From contig JAEUJN010000083.1 of NCBI GenBank assembly GCA_016794595.1, positions 1 to 64,000 of the forward strand: 64,000 nt of DNA. Direction: 5' to 3'. This document shows positions 43,282 through 51,249 of the stretch, piece after piece (position 1 is the stretch's first letter; each line of letters starts with the position of its first letter). The notes beneath the pieces are model-generated. The model saw nothing but the letters and a program-made list of their open reading frames with translations, had not been told where the DNA came from and ran no database searches. This DNA is from Kineosporiaceae bacterium (GTDB lineage Bacteria > Actinomycetota > Actinomycetes > Actinomycetales > Kineosporiaceae). The position numbers and the translations under genes were made by a program.

Positions 43282-43660
43282 GGGCCAATCCTGACAGGTC
43301 GAGCTCGCCCGGACCCGTCGGTCCGCGCCGCTGGGCTTTCCCGGTGATCCGCACAACTGGTTCCGCCCGCAGCGGCTCGACCCCCGGCCTCGTCGAGGGC
43401 CGGAGTGCTTCGGTGGAGGCCTCCCCGTGGCAGGCCTCCACCGAAGTGGCGAGCGCCTTCTCGGGTGGCGCTCGCTGTGCAGGATCCGCCGCTGGTCGAG
43501 CTCGTACCGGCACCATGTGTGACATAGGGCACACTGAGGGCGGGTGGCTGTTCGCAGGGTTACGGAACCCCCTCGGCGTGGGCGACCGTTGACGGGAGTG
43601 GCCAACTGCCGGACGGCGACCGCCACCCTGCTGCGGCAGGCAAGGAGGGAGGACGTGGCC
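43282..43660. other. divergent intergenic region with twin hairpins
   Basis: 379 bases between the divergent spermidine-synthase-like and DUF1232 genes. Its centre holds two adjacent perfect hairpins (43408-43475). Open frames cross it but end in the hairpins or lack ribosome binding sites. Confidence 0.5.
43408..43475. repeat. two tandem perfect hairpins
   Basis: Hairpin A: CTTCGGTGGAGGCCT (43408-43422) with AGGCCTCCACCGAAG (43432-43446), 15 bp, nine-base loop. Hairpin B: GCGAGCGCC (43449-43457) with GGCGCTCGC (43467-43475), 9 bp, nine-base loop. They lie between divergent starts, an unusual place for terminators. Confidence 0.75.
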
Positions 43661-44035
43661 ATGGCACCCACCGTCAGGATTCGGCGCCGCGCGGCGTGGG
43701 CGACGTTGATGCGCAGCCTGCGCTCCGCGGGTGGCCCAGGCGTCGGGACGCGCCTGCGCGCACTGCCCCGGATGATGTCCATGGGGCTGAGGGGCGACTA
43801 CCCGCACCTGGATCGCAGCCGGATCGTGATGGCGATCCTGGGACTGCTCTACCTGATCTCACCCATCGACCTCATGCCGGAGGCGCTGCTGTGGATCTTC
43901 GGTCTGGGGGACGACGCCCTGGTGGCGGCCTGGCTGGCCGGTGTGGTCCTCAGTGAGACCGAGACCTTCCTGACCTGGGAGGAGCTCGTCCGTGAACCCG
44001 GGGTCACGGTGGTGGTGGGCGAGGTCGTCGACTGA
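43661..44035 (+). CDS. DUF1232 (YkvA-like) membrane protein
   Basis: 124 residues from ATG 43661; GTG 43655 is also possible because AAGGAGGGAGG covers both. DUF1232 core: LDRSRIVMAILGLLYLISPIDLMPEALLWIFGLGDDALVAAWLAG with the conserved S-P-I-D-L-x-P turn between two hydrophobic helices. The first 40 residues are basic. Function unknown. Confidence 0.82.
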   Translation: MAPTVRIRRRAAWATLMRSLRSAGGPGVGTRLRALPRMMSMGLRGDYPHLDRSRIVMAILGLLYLISPIDLMPEALLWIFGLGDDALVAAWLAGVVLSETETFLTWEELVREPGVTVVVGEVVD

Positions 44036-44210
44036 GGTGTGGGTGGTGTGGGGGACGGCGCAAGGCCTCCCGCGCCGGGCCGACGCCCAGGTGCCGGCGA
44101 CCTCGTGACGTCGGGGACGACGCGTCCCCATCCGGCGGGTCAGGTCCCGCCGTCCACAGCCTGGTCCTCCGCTCGGGCAGGGTGGCCCGCCCGGCACCCA
44201 GAGTCGGCAC

Positions 44211-45302
44211 ATGCACACGATCACCGCCGGCCATCCCGCGGACCTCATCGCCTACGCCTACTACCGGATCGGGTGCCGCCCGCGGGAGAGCCTGGTCCTG
44301 ATCGGTCTGTTGCCCAACGAGCCGCAGCGACGCGCGGCGGGCGGCGGGCGCTTCGTGACCGGGGTGGTGGCCCGGTTGGACTTGCCGCCGGTGCGCGCGA
44401 GGCGAGCGGAGTTCACCCACGTGATGAGGCTGCTGGCCGATCACGGGCACGAGGCGTTGGTGGCCATGGTGATCACCGAACGCCCCTCGGCCGCGTTGGC
44501 CCGCGCTGTGCGTCAGGCGGGCCGTGCAGTCGGGATGCCGGTGATCGATCTGATCGCGGTCGGTGCGGATTCCTTTCGCTCGATGCTCTGCTCCGATCCG
44601 TCCTGTTGTCCCGAGGAGGGCGAGCCACTGGACCAGGTCTGGCACGGGTCCATGGCCGCCGAACTCGTCCTGAGGGGGCTGACCCTGGCGGACGATGCAC
44701 GCCAGGTGATCGCCGACGTCCTGCCGGGGGCGGAACCGGAACTGGCCGCCTTGTCCGGGGGGGACCGCGAGCCGCCGGTGGTGGCCCGACGGGTCCGGCT
44801 GGCCCGCCTGGAGCGCTGGGGTGCGTTGGTGGCGGCGCAGCCGTCGCGCACGGATGGGCGCGATGCGCCGATCGAGGAGACCGATCTGATCGAGCTGTGC
44901 CGCGGGCTGGAGGACCTGCGGCTGCGGGACGCGGTGTTGATCGCCATGTCCGCGCCGGAGGGGGCAGATGGACTCGAGGCGGCGCGGTTGATGGCCTCGG
45001 GGGAGGCCGAGATCGCGCTGGGGGGAACGGATCGCCGGCAGCCCGACGAGGATCTGTTGGCCCGATCCTCCCGGGTCCTGGCCGCAGTGGCGCGCAGGGC
45101 ACCCCGCGGACGGCGCGCCGAGGCGCTCGGAGCGCTTGCCTGGGCGGCATGGTGGCAGGGGGCCACGCTTCGGTCGCGGTTGCTGGCCGAGTTGGCACTC
45201 GAGGACCGGCCCGGTCACCGGCTGTCGGAGCTGGTGCTGGGCCTGCTGAGCGCCTGGGTGGCACCGCCCTGGCTGGCGCACCGAGAGCAGTTCACATCGT
45301 GA
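44211..45302 (+). CDS. DUF4192 family protein
   Basis: 363 residues. The family signature is at the N-terminus (GHPADLIAYAYYRIGCRPRESLVLIGL) and in the middle (VIDLIAVGADSFRSMLCSDPSCCPEEGEPLD). Common in actinobacteria; no enzymatic motif is visible and the role is unknown. Between it and the DUF1232 gene are two weak dyads, GGGGAC-N5-GTCCCC (44113-44129) and GGCGGG-N6-CCCGCC (44134-44151). Confidence 0.85.
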   Translation: MHTITAGHPADLIAYAYYRIGCRPRESLVLIGLLPNEPQRRAAGGGRFVTGVVARLDLPPVRARRAEFTHVMRLLADHGHEALVAMVITERPSAALARAVRQAGRAVGMPVIDLIAVGADSFRSMLCSDPSCCPEEGEPLDQVWHGSMAAELVLRGLTLADDARQVIADVLPGAEPELAALSGGDREPPVVARRVRLARLERWGALVAAQPSRTDGRDAPIEETDLIELCRGLEDLRLRDAVLIAMSAPEGADGLEAARLMASGEAEIALGGTDRRQPDEDLLARSSRVLAAVARRAPRGRRAEALGALAWAAWWQGATLRSRLLAELALEDRPGHRLSELVLGLLSAWVAPPWLAHREQFTS

Positions 45303-45334
45303 GACGGGGATCCACATCACGAGCGGCAGGCCGC

Positions 45335-45340
45335 TAGGGT
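45335..45340 (+). promoter_or_regulatory. -10 element of metY transcript
   Basis: TAGGGT, preceded by C as in the recurrent CTAGSGT element of this genome, ends 6 bases before the 5' side of the SAM-IV riboswitch, as expected for its promoter. Confidence 0.5.
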
Positions 45341-45346
45341 GAGCGT

Positions 45347-45440
45347 GCGTCAAGAGCGCCAGCGTCAAGCCCCGGCTCGCTGGCCGGCAACCCTCCTCCG
45401 CGGTGGGGTGCCCCGGGTGATGACGCGGCCTCTCGTCGCG
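45347..45440 (+). ncRNA. SAM-IV riboswitch
   Basis: The segment carries the SAM-IV hallmarks: GTCAAGAGCGCCAGCGTCAA, then GCCCCGGCTCGCTGGCCGGC forming the first stem, AACCCTCC, CGCGGTGGGGTGCC and CCGGGTGATGAC. SAM-IV is an actinobacterial SAM sensor, normally before methionine genes. It sits just upstream of metY and should switch it off when S-adenosylmethionine is plentiful. Confidence 0.9.
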
Positions 45441-45496
45441 GTGGCGGGGGCAAGCGCGGGCCCCGGTGACGGGCCCCATGGCTCGAGGAGTTCAGC

Positions 45497-46813
45497 ATGA
45501 GTGACGCCTGGTCGTTCGAGACCCGTCAGATCCACGCAGGCCAGTCGCCCGATCCCACGACGGGGGCCCGTGCGCTGCCGATCTACCAGACCACGTCCTA
45601 CGTCTTCCGGGACGCCGAGCACGCGGCGAACCTGTTCGCGCTCAAGGAACTCGGCAACATCTACACCCGGATCATGAACCCCACCCAGGACGCGGTCGAG
45701 CAGCGGATCGCCAGCCTGGAGGGCGGCGTCGGGGCGCTGCTCGTGGCCAGCGGCCAGGCGGCCGAGACCCTGGCGATCCTGAACGTGGCCGAGGCGGGTG
45801 ACCACGTGGTCTCCAGCCCGAGCCTGTACGGGGGCACGTACAACCTGTTCCACTACACGCTGCCCAAGCTCGGGATCCAGGTGTCCTTCGTCGATGACCC
45901 CGACGATCTGGACGCCTGGAGGTCCGCTGTCCGGCCGAACACCAAGGCGTTCTTCGGCGAGACGATCTCCAACCCCAAGCAGGACCTGCTCGACATCGAG
46001 GGGGTCGCCGGGGTGGCGCACGAGGCCGGAGTTCCGCTGATCGTCGACAACACCGTGGCCACGCCGTACCTCGTCCGCCCGTTCGAGTGGGGCGCGGACA
46101 TCGTCGTCCACTCGACCACGAAGTACCTGGGTGGGCACGGCACGTCGATCGGTGGTGTGATCGTCGACGCGGGCACCTTCGACTATGCCCAGCACCCTGA
46201 CCGGTACCCCAACTACAACCAGCCGGACCCCAGTTACCACGGCCTGGTCTACGCCCGTGACCTGGGGGTGGGCGGCGTCTTCGGGGTGAACCTGTCCTTC
46301 ATCCTCAAGGCCCGGGTGCAGTTGCTGCGCGACCTCGGGCCGGCGATCTCCCCGTTCAACGCCTTCCTGCTCGCCCAGGGCCTGGAGACGCTCAGTCTGC
46401 GAGTGGAGCGCCACGTGGCGAACGCCCAGGCGGTGGCGACCTGGTTGCAGGGCCGCGACGAGGTGGAGAGTGTCGCCTACGCCGGCCTGACCACCAGCCC
46501 GTGGTACGCGGCGGCCCAGAAGTACGCGCCCAAGGGGCCGGGAGCCGTCCTGGCCTTCGAGATCAAGGGCGGGGTCGAGGCCGGCAAGCGGTTCGTGGAT
46601 GCGCTCGAGTTGCACAGCCACGTGGCCAACATCGGGGACGTGCGCAGCCTGGTGATCCACCCGGCCTCGACCACGCACAGTCAGTTGAGTCCGCAGGAGC
46701 AGCAGGCCACCGGGGTCAGCCCGGGACTGGTTCGGCTGTCGGTGGGCATCGAGCACCTCGACGACATCCTGGCCGACCTGGAGACAGGCTTCCGCGCCGC
46801 CAAGGCCGACTGA
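45497..46813 (+). CDS. metY: O-acetylhomoserine aminocarboxypropyltransferase MetY
   Basis: 438 residues; ATG 45497 after GAGGAG. PLP enzyme of the Cys/Met gamma family: ALPIYQTTSYVFRDAEHAAN, VASGQAAETLAILN, DNTVATPYLVRPFEWGADIVVHSTTKYLGGHG with the PLP Lys in STTKYLGG, and the long C-terminal domain that distinguishes MetY from MetB. It makes homocysteine directly from O-acetylhomoserine and sulfide. Controlled by the SAM-IV riboswitch upstream. Confidence 0.95.
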   Translation: MSDAWSFETRQIHAGQSPDPTTGARALPIYQTTSYVFRDAEHAANLFALKELGNIYTRIMNPTQDAVEQRIASLEGGVGALLVASGQAAETLAILNVAEAGDHVVSSPSLYGGTYNLFHYTLPKLGIQVSFVDDPDDLDAWRSAVRPNTKAFFGETISNPKQDLLDIEGVAGVAHEAGVPLIVDNTVATPYLVRPFEWGADIVVHSTTKYLGGHGTSIGGVIVDAGTFDYAQHPDRYPNYNQPDPSYHGLVYARDLGVGGVFGVNLSFILKARVQLLRDLGPAISPFNAFLLAQGLETLSLRVERHVANAQAVATWLQGRDEVESVAYAGLTTSPWYAAAQKYAPKGPGAVLAFEIKGGVEAGKRFVDALELHSHVANIGDVRSLVIHPASTTHSQLSPQEQQATGVSPGLVRLSVGIEHLDDILADLETGFRAAKAD

Positions 46814-46821
46814 GCCCAGCG

Positions 46822-46870
46822 GATCCGGTTCACCGGGGATCAGCTCGGCGGTCCCGCGGTGAACCGGATC
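46822..46870. terminator. bidirectional terminator candidate, metY / NUDIX
   Basis: GATCCGGTTCACCG (46822-46835) pairs perfectly with CGGTGAACCGGATC (46857-46870) around 21 bases. It lies between convergent genes and its right arm is inside the last codons of the NUDIX gene. Confidence 0.6.
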
Positions 46871-47391
46871 GCTCGCACGGCGGCCCTGGCCAGCCCCGGC
46901 CAGGCGACCTGCAGCGCAGGGTGCAGATCGTAGGTCGCCACCTGAGGGAGCTCGACCCAGCGCAGCTCCTCGCTCTCGGCCGAGCTGCGGTGTACGTGTC
47001 CCGGCCGGTCCGTGTGAGCCACCACGTAGGTGTAGTCCCAGTCGCCGTGGTCGAGACCACGATGCTCGACGAGAACCGTGAGGTCCTCGGCTCGGCTGCC
47101 CACCTCCTCGGCGGCCTCCCGCAGGGCCGCGGTGACGGCGTCCTCGTGGCTGTCCCGGGCGCCCCCCGGCAGAGCCCAGGAGCCACCCTGGTGAACCCAG
47201 CCGGCTCGCAACTGCAGCAGGACCCGAAGGCCTGACTCGCCGGTGCGTCCCGACCCCAGGTCGGCCCGCTGACCGTCGCTGCCGGAGGGCACCGATCCGG
47301 TGAGCAACAGCAGGCCGGCGGCACCGTGCCGGCCCCAGTGCCGGCGTCCGCACCGGCACTCGACCCACCCGTTGCCATCGTGAACCGCCAT
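46840..47391 (-). CDS. NUDIX hydrolase
   Basis: 183 residues from ATG 47391. An N-terminal Cys-containing segment (WVECRCGRRHWGRHGAAGLLLL) resembles NADH-pyrophosphatase-like zinc ribbons but has only two Cys. The Nudix box is complete: G-G-A-R-D-S-H-E-D-A-V then REAAEEVG. It hydrolyses a nucleoside diphosphate derivative, substrate unknown. It is divergent from the universal stress protein gene only 21 bases away. Confidence 0.9.
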   Translation of the reverse strand: MAVHDGNGWVECRCGRRHWGRHGAAGLLLLTGSVPSGSDGQRADLGSGRTGESGLRVLLQLRAGWVHQGGSWALPGGARDSHEDAVTAALREAAEEVGSRAEDLTVLVEHRGLDHGDWDYTYVVAHTDRPGHVHRSSAESEELRWVELPQVATYDLHPALQVAWPGLARAAVRAIRFTAGPPS

Positions 47392-47402
47392 GGCGTCACG
47401 GT

Positions 47403-47408
47403 AGGTTG
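47403..47408 (+). promoter_or_regulatory. -10 of the usp gene; probable leaderless mRNA
   Basis: TAGGTT ends 4 bases before the ATG at 47413, and GTGAAC (47380-47385) is 17 bases upstream of it. The start codon should be the first transcribed bases. Confidence 0.5.
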
Positions 47409-47412
47409 AAGC

Positions 47413-47817
47413 ATGCCTGTCGTCGTGGGATATGTGGCTACCGCTGAGGGGCGCGCGGCCCTGCGGCACGCTGCCCGGGAGTGTCGGCTGCGCAACACGA
47501 GCCTGGTCGTGATCAATTCCAATCGTGGCGGTCGTGACCTCGATGGCGAGGATGCGGTGCGCTACGAGCGGGACGTCCAGTACATCCGTGAGCAGCTCGA
47601 TGCCGACGGGGTGACCTTCGAGGTCCGTCAGCTCGTGCGCGGGATGGACCCGGCCGAGGATCTGATCGCCGTGGCCGAGGAGGTGCACGCCGATTTCATC
47701 GTCATCGGGCTGAGGCGGCGCACCCCGGTCGGAAAGCTGATCCTGGGCTCGAACGCCCAGCGGATCCTGCTGGAGGCGCCCTGCCCCGTGCTGGCGGTCA
47801 AGGCCGAGACCGAATGA
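47413..47817 (+). CDS. universal stress protein
   Basis: 134 residues, a single Usp domain: VVVGYVATAEGRAALRHAARE at the N-terminus, then DLIAVAEEVHADFIVIGLRRRTPVGKLILGSNAQRILLEAPCPVLAVKA. The ATP-binding G-x2-G-x9-G(S/T) appears as G-K-L-I-L-G-S-N, so ATP binding is less certain than in the canonical form. Leaderless mRNA is likely. DosR-type regulons often include such genes, but I see no box here. Confidence 0.92.
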   Translation: MPVVVGYVATAEGRAALRHAARECRLRNTSLVVINSNRGGRDLDGEDAVRYERDVQYIREQLDADGVTFEVRQLVRGMDPAEDLIAVAEEVHADFIVIGLRRRTPVGKLILGSNAQRILLEAPCPVLAVKAETE

Positions 47818-47869
47818 GATCGCCCGCGAGACGCACCGCGGGCACCGCCGCCGGCGGCGGGAGCTGTCG

Positions 47870-48460
47870 ATGACCGGCAGCCCTGGCCGGTTGACCCTCG
47901 CCCAGGAGCCGAGGGCCGACGACCTGCTCTCCCGCGACCCGTTCGCGCTGCTGGTGGGCATGCTGCTGGACCAGCAGTTCCCGATGGAGCGTGCCTTCGC
48001 CGGACCTGCACTGATCGCCGAGAGGCTCGGAACCGACCGGCTCGACCCCCGGCAGCTGCTCGAGCTGACCGAGGACCATCTGATCGCGATCATGACCGGA
48101 CCACCCGCCGTCCACCGGTACCCGGCGAGCATGGGCGGGCGGGTCCGCGACCTGGCCGAGCACGTGGTGCACCACTACGACGCCGACGCCTCCGCGCTCT
48201 GGCAGGGCGTCGGCACCGGTGCGGAACTCCTCGCCCGCCTGCGCGCGCTGCCGGGGTTCGGCGTCCAGAAGGCGAGGATCTTCCTCGCCCTGCTCGGCAA
48301 GCAACTCGGGGTACGCCCCGAGGGGTGGCGTGAGGCGGCCGGTGACTACGGGCTCGAGGGATTCCGCTCGGTGGCCGATGTGGTGGATGCGCAGTCCCTC
48401 CAGAAGGTCCGTGACCACAAGCGGGCTGTGAAGGAGGCGGCCAAGGCGGCACGCCGGTGA
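47870..48460 (+). CDS. HhH-GPD family DNA-repair-like protein
   Basis: 196 residues from ATG 47870. Small actinobacterial HhH-GPD type: DPFALLVGMLLDQQFPMERAF, then LARLRALPGFGVQKARIFLALLGKQLG, where LPGFGVQKA is the helix-hairpin-helix. The catalytic Asp typical of the GPD loop is not obvious. It may be a base-excision glycosylase or an inactive relative. It lies 52 bases after usp. Confidence 0.85.
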   Translation: MTGSPGRLTLAQEPRADDLLSRDPFALLVGMLLDQQFPMERAFAGPALIAERLGTDRLDPRQLLELTEDHLIAIMTGPPAVHRYPASMGGRVRDLAEHVVHHYDADASALWQGVGTGAELLARLRALPGFGVQKARIFLALLGKQLGVRPEGWREAAGDYGLEGFRSVADVVDAQSLQKVRDHKRAVKEAAKAARR

Positions 48461-48597
48461 ATCGGCTGCCCGTGCCTTCGGGTCGATGTGCTCGCTGACG
48501 TCCGGGCGTGCCAGAATGACGAGTTGACCCGTTCGGGCATGCTGGCGCGTGCCCCGGCGTTGTTGTTGTGGTTCATCCTCGCGACGAAAGGTCGTCC

Positions 48598-50049
48598 GTG
48601 ACGTCCGTTCCGGCTTCCCCTTCCGCTCCTGCTCCCCGTGAGTCCGACGTGCTCGGCGATGGCGCCGGGCAGCGAGGTGGTGGTGTGCTCGCGGCGGCCG
48701 GTGCTCCTGCCAAGGCGAGCGTCAAGGCAACGGTGTCGGGCAAGCGTTCGGGTCGGGGGGGCGAGGAGGCGGAGGCGTCGGTGAAGCCGGCCAAGAAGAC
48801 AGCTGCCAAGACGGCCAAGGCGGCCGCGTCGAAGTCGGGCGGCAAGGGCCGTGGCGCCGAGGCCGCCGCGCCTGGCGTCGAGGACGAGACCACCGCGGCG
48901 GCGGCTGAGACCGAGGACGGCGAACTCGAAGAGGCCGACCTGGTGGCGATCGACGAGGGGGAGCTCACGGCCGAGCCCGACCTGACCGAGATCGAGGCCG
49001 ACGACGCCGCCGAGAGCGCGGCGACCACTGAGGCGCCGGAGACCGAGGAGCCGGAAGCGCCGGCCGCCGAGGAAGAGGACGCCTTCGTCCTGTCCGACGA
49101 CGACGATGACGCGCCCGCCCAACAGGTGGCCACAGCCGGCGCGACGGCCGACCCGGTCAAGGACTACCTCAAGCAGATCGGCAAGGTGGCCCTGCTCAAC
49201 GCCGAGCAGGAGGTCGAACTGGCCAAGCGGATCGAGGCCGGCCTGTTCGCCGAGGAGAAGCTGAACTCCGGGGCCAAACTCGAGTCCAAGATGCGCCGCG
49301 AGCTGTGGTGGATCGCCGAGGACGGTCGACGGGCCAAGAACCACCTGCTCGAGGCGAACCTCCGGCTCGTGGTCTCCCTGGCCAAGCGCTACACCGGCCG
49401 CGGCATGCTGTTCCTGGACCTGATCCAGGAGGGCAACCTCGGTCTGATCCGCGCCGTGGAGAAGTTCGACTACACCAAGGGCTACAAGTTCTCCACGTAT
49501 GCCACCTGGTGGATCCGGCAGGCGATCACCCGCGCCATGGCCGACCAGGCGCGCACCATCCGCATCCCGGTGCACATGGTCGAAGTGATCAACAAGCTGG
49601 CCAGGGTGCAGCGCCAGATGCTGCAGGACCTGGGCCGTGAGCCCACCCCGGAGGAGCTGGCCAAGGAACTGGACATGACCCCCGAGAAGGTGGTCGAGGT
49701 CCAGAAGTACGGCCGGGAGCCGATCTCGCTGCACACCCCGCTGGGCGAGGACGGCGACAGCGAGTTCGGTGACCTGATCGAGGACTCCGAGGCCGTCGTC
49801 CCCGCGGACGCGGTCTCGTTCACCCTGTTGCAGGAACAGTTGCACTCGGTGCTGGACACGTTGTCCGAGCGGGAGGCCGGCGTGGTCTCGATGCGGTTCG
49901 GCCTGACCGACGGCCAGCCCAAGACGCTGGACGAGATCGGCAAGGTCTACGGGGTCACCCGGGAGCGGATCCGCCAGATCGAGTCCAAGACCATGTCGAA
50001 GCTGCGCCACCCCAGCCGGTCCCAGGTCCTGCGCGACTACCTCGACTGA
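48598..50049 (+). CDS. sigA: principal RNA polymerase sigma factor (HrdB/SigA)
   Basis: 483 residues from GTG 48598, 7 bases after GAAAGG; a GTG at 48568 lacks this signal. The first 170 residues are a variable Lys/Ala-rich then Glu/Asp-rich extension ([19 protein letters not shown]). Region 1.2 is [21 protein letters not shown], region 2 [20 protein letters not shown] and [18 protein letters not shown], region 3 from [10 protein letters not shown], and region 4.2 [20 protein letters not shown]. It directs housekeeping transcription. A palindromic repeat follows directly and may terminate its mRNA. Confidence 0.97.
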   Translation: MTSVPASPSAPAPRESDVLGDGAGQRGGGVLAAAGAPAKASVKATVSGKRSGRGGEEAEASVKPAKKTAAKTAKAAASKSGGKGRGAEAAAPGVEDETTAAAAETEDGELEEADLVAIDEGELTAEPDLTEIEADDAAESAATTEAPETEEPEAPAAEEEDAFVLSDDDDDAPAQQVATAGATADPVKDYLKQIGKVALLNAEQEVELAKRIEAGLFAEEKLNSGAKLESKMRRELWWIAEDGRRAKNHLLEANLRLVVSLAKRYTGRGMLFLDLIQEGNLGLIRAVEKFDYTKGYKFSTYATWWIRQAITRAMADQARTIRIPVHMVEVINKLARVQRQMLQDLGREPTPEELAKELDMTPEKVVEVQKYGREPISLHTPLGEDGDSEFGDLIEDSEAVVPADAVSFTLLQEQLHSVLDTLSEREAGVVSMRFGLTDGQPKTLDEIGKVYGVTRERIRQIESKTMSKLRHPSRSQVLRDYLD

Positions 50050-50053
50050 GCAC

Positions 50054-50160
50054 AAACCTGGTCATGCTCCGCAGGTGACGCATCGTGCGGCCGATTGTGG
50101 CTCGAACGGCGTCACCCGCGGAGCATGAGCTGTCCCCCGGGGAGCATGAGCAGGTTGGGG
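50054..50160. repeat. REP/MITE-like palindromic element, copy 1
   Basis: The core stem CATGCTCCGCAGGTGACGC (50063-50081) pairs at 18 of 19 positions with 50109-50127. Beyond it the outer ends repeat as AACCTGGTCATGCTCC (50055-50070) against GGAGCATGAGCAGGTT (50141-50156), 15 of 16 positions. It lies between convergent sigA and DUF456 genes. The left 19 bases recur exactly at 56822-56840. Confidence 0.8.
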
Positions 50161-50164
50161 TGGG

Positions 50165-50641
50165 TCAGGTGAGGATGAGGCCGGCAGCCCACGTCAGCGC
50201 GATGAGCAGGCCGGAGAGCAACTCGATCAGCATGCTGACGCCGACGGCCTTGAGCGCAGCCACCGTGGACGGCCAGGCGGCCGAGTTGTCGTCCAGCCGG
50301 ACGCGCTCACCCAGGTAGACCCCGGCGACGAAGCCGATGAACAGCCCGAGCACCGGGATCACCACGAAGCCCAGGATGCCCAGCAGGGTTCCCAGGCCGA
50401 GGCTCGACCACGGCACCCCCGCCTCGCGCAGCGCACGGCCGGGCACCAGGTATTTCACCAGCGTGCCCGCGATCAGGATCGCGGTCGCGATCCCGAGCAC
50501 CACCCAGGCGCCGGTCGTGCGCACCGACAAGGCCCAGACCAGGACGCCGGACCAGCTCAGCAACAGCCCGGGCAGCACCGGGACGACGATGCCGACCAAG
50601 CCGGCCACGATCAGCACACCGGCCAGGAGCGTGATCTCCAC
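50165..50641 (-). CDS. DUF456 family membrane protein
   Basis: 158 residues with four or five hydrophobic helices: LLAGVLIVAGLVGIVVPVLPGLLLSW, ATAILIAGTLVKYLVPG, LGTLLGILGFVVIPVLGLFIGFVAGVYLGE, and SMLIELLSGLLIALTWAAGLIL. This gene family is known only by structure, with the VPVLPG and GFVVIPVLGLFIG loops conserved. Function unknown. Confidence 0.9.
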   Translation of the reverse strand: MEITLLAGVLIVAGLVGIVVPVLPGLLLSWSGVLVWALSVRTTGAWVVLGIATAILIAGTLVKYLVPGRALREAGVPWSSLGLGTLLGILGFVVIPVLGLFIGFVAGVYLGERVRLDDNSAAWPSTVAALKAVGVSMLIELLSGLLIALTWAAGLILT

Positions 50642-50739
50642 GGCGCGAGCCTAGGGCCTGCTCGCTCGGTTCACCCGGCCAGGGACCGTGGCCTCCACCC
50701 GCCCGAGCCGGACCGGTGACCGCCCGGCGTCCGCAGTGA

Positions 50740-50967
50740 TCAGCGCTCGCCGTCCGGGGCCGTGCCCGGGGTGCCGGTCAGCTGACCGGTCTCGTCCTGG
50801 AAGTGAACGGCCCGCTCGCGCAGGGCCGGCTCGTGGGTGCGGCCGTGGTGAGCGCAGAACAGCAGGTCGGCGCCGCCGGGCAGGACGACGCGGATGTACG
50901 CCCGGGCGCCGCAGCGGTCGCAGCGGTCGGCCGCGCTGAGCTCAACGGGGGCGATGGTGGCGTTCAC
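50740..50967 (-). CDS. DUF7455 family small zinc-ribbon-like protein
   Basis: 75 residues from GTG 50967 with AGGAGG upstream. Two Cys pairs: CDRCGARAYIRVVLPGG and FCAHHGRTHEP, so a small zinc knuckle with C-x2-C and C-x2-H is likely. In streptomycetes the same small gene lies between hrdB and the topoisomerase IV gene parE, which matches here. Function unknown. Confidence 0.85.
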   Translation of the reverse strand: MNATIAPVELSAADRCDRCGARAYIRVVLPGGADLLFCAHHGRTHEPALRERAVHFQDETGQLTGTPGTAPDGER

Positions 50968-51188
50968 GGCTGGCCTCCTCGGGCGGACGGCGGTCGGTGC
51001 CGGCGTGGGTCGTGCTGACGAGTACCGGACTGGCGTCCGCTCGCTGGTGCTGTCCCGCGATCGTGATCTCCTCGAGCGAGATTCCTGTCGGCTGGTGCGT
51101 TGTCGGCAACAGTGAACCAGCCCGGGGACTTCCCGAAAACCGCGGCGAGTCGCGTTCGCTGACCGCGAAGTCCCCCGTCGGGGCCAGG

Positions 51189-51194
51189 TAGCCT
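51189..51194 (+). promoter_or_regulatory. -10 candidate of parE
   Basis: TAGCCT is 55 bases before the parE start. Just upstream, GGGGACTTC (51124-51132) and GAAGTCCCC (51167-51175) form an inverted repeat separated by 34 bases. Confidence 0.35.
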
Positions 51195-51249
51195 CGATCA
51201 GACGTACGAGAGCGACAACGCCGTCGGGGCGACAGGTGCCGGCGCGGGG

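Noticed and set aside
51124-51175. GGGGACTTC/GAAGTCCCC as a DosR box before parE
   Set aside because: The arms are 34 bases apart, not the compact 2-base centre of such a box.
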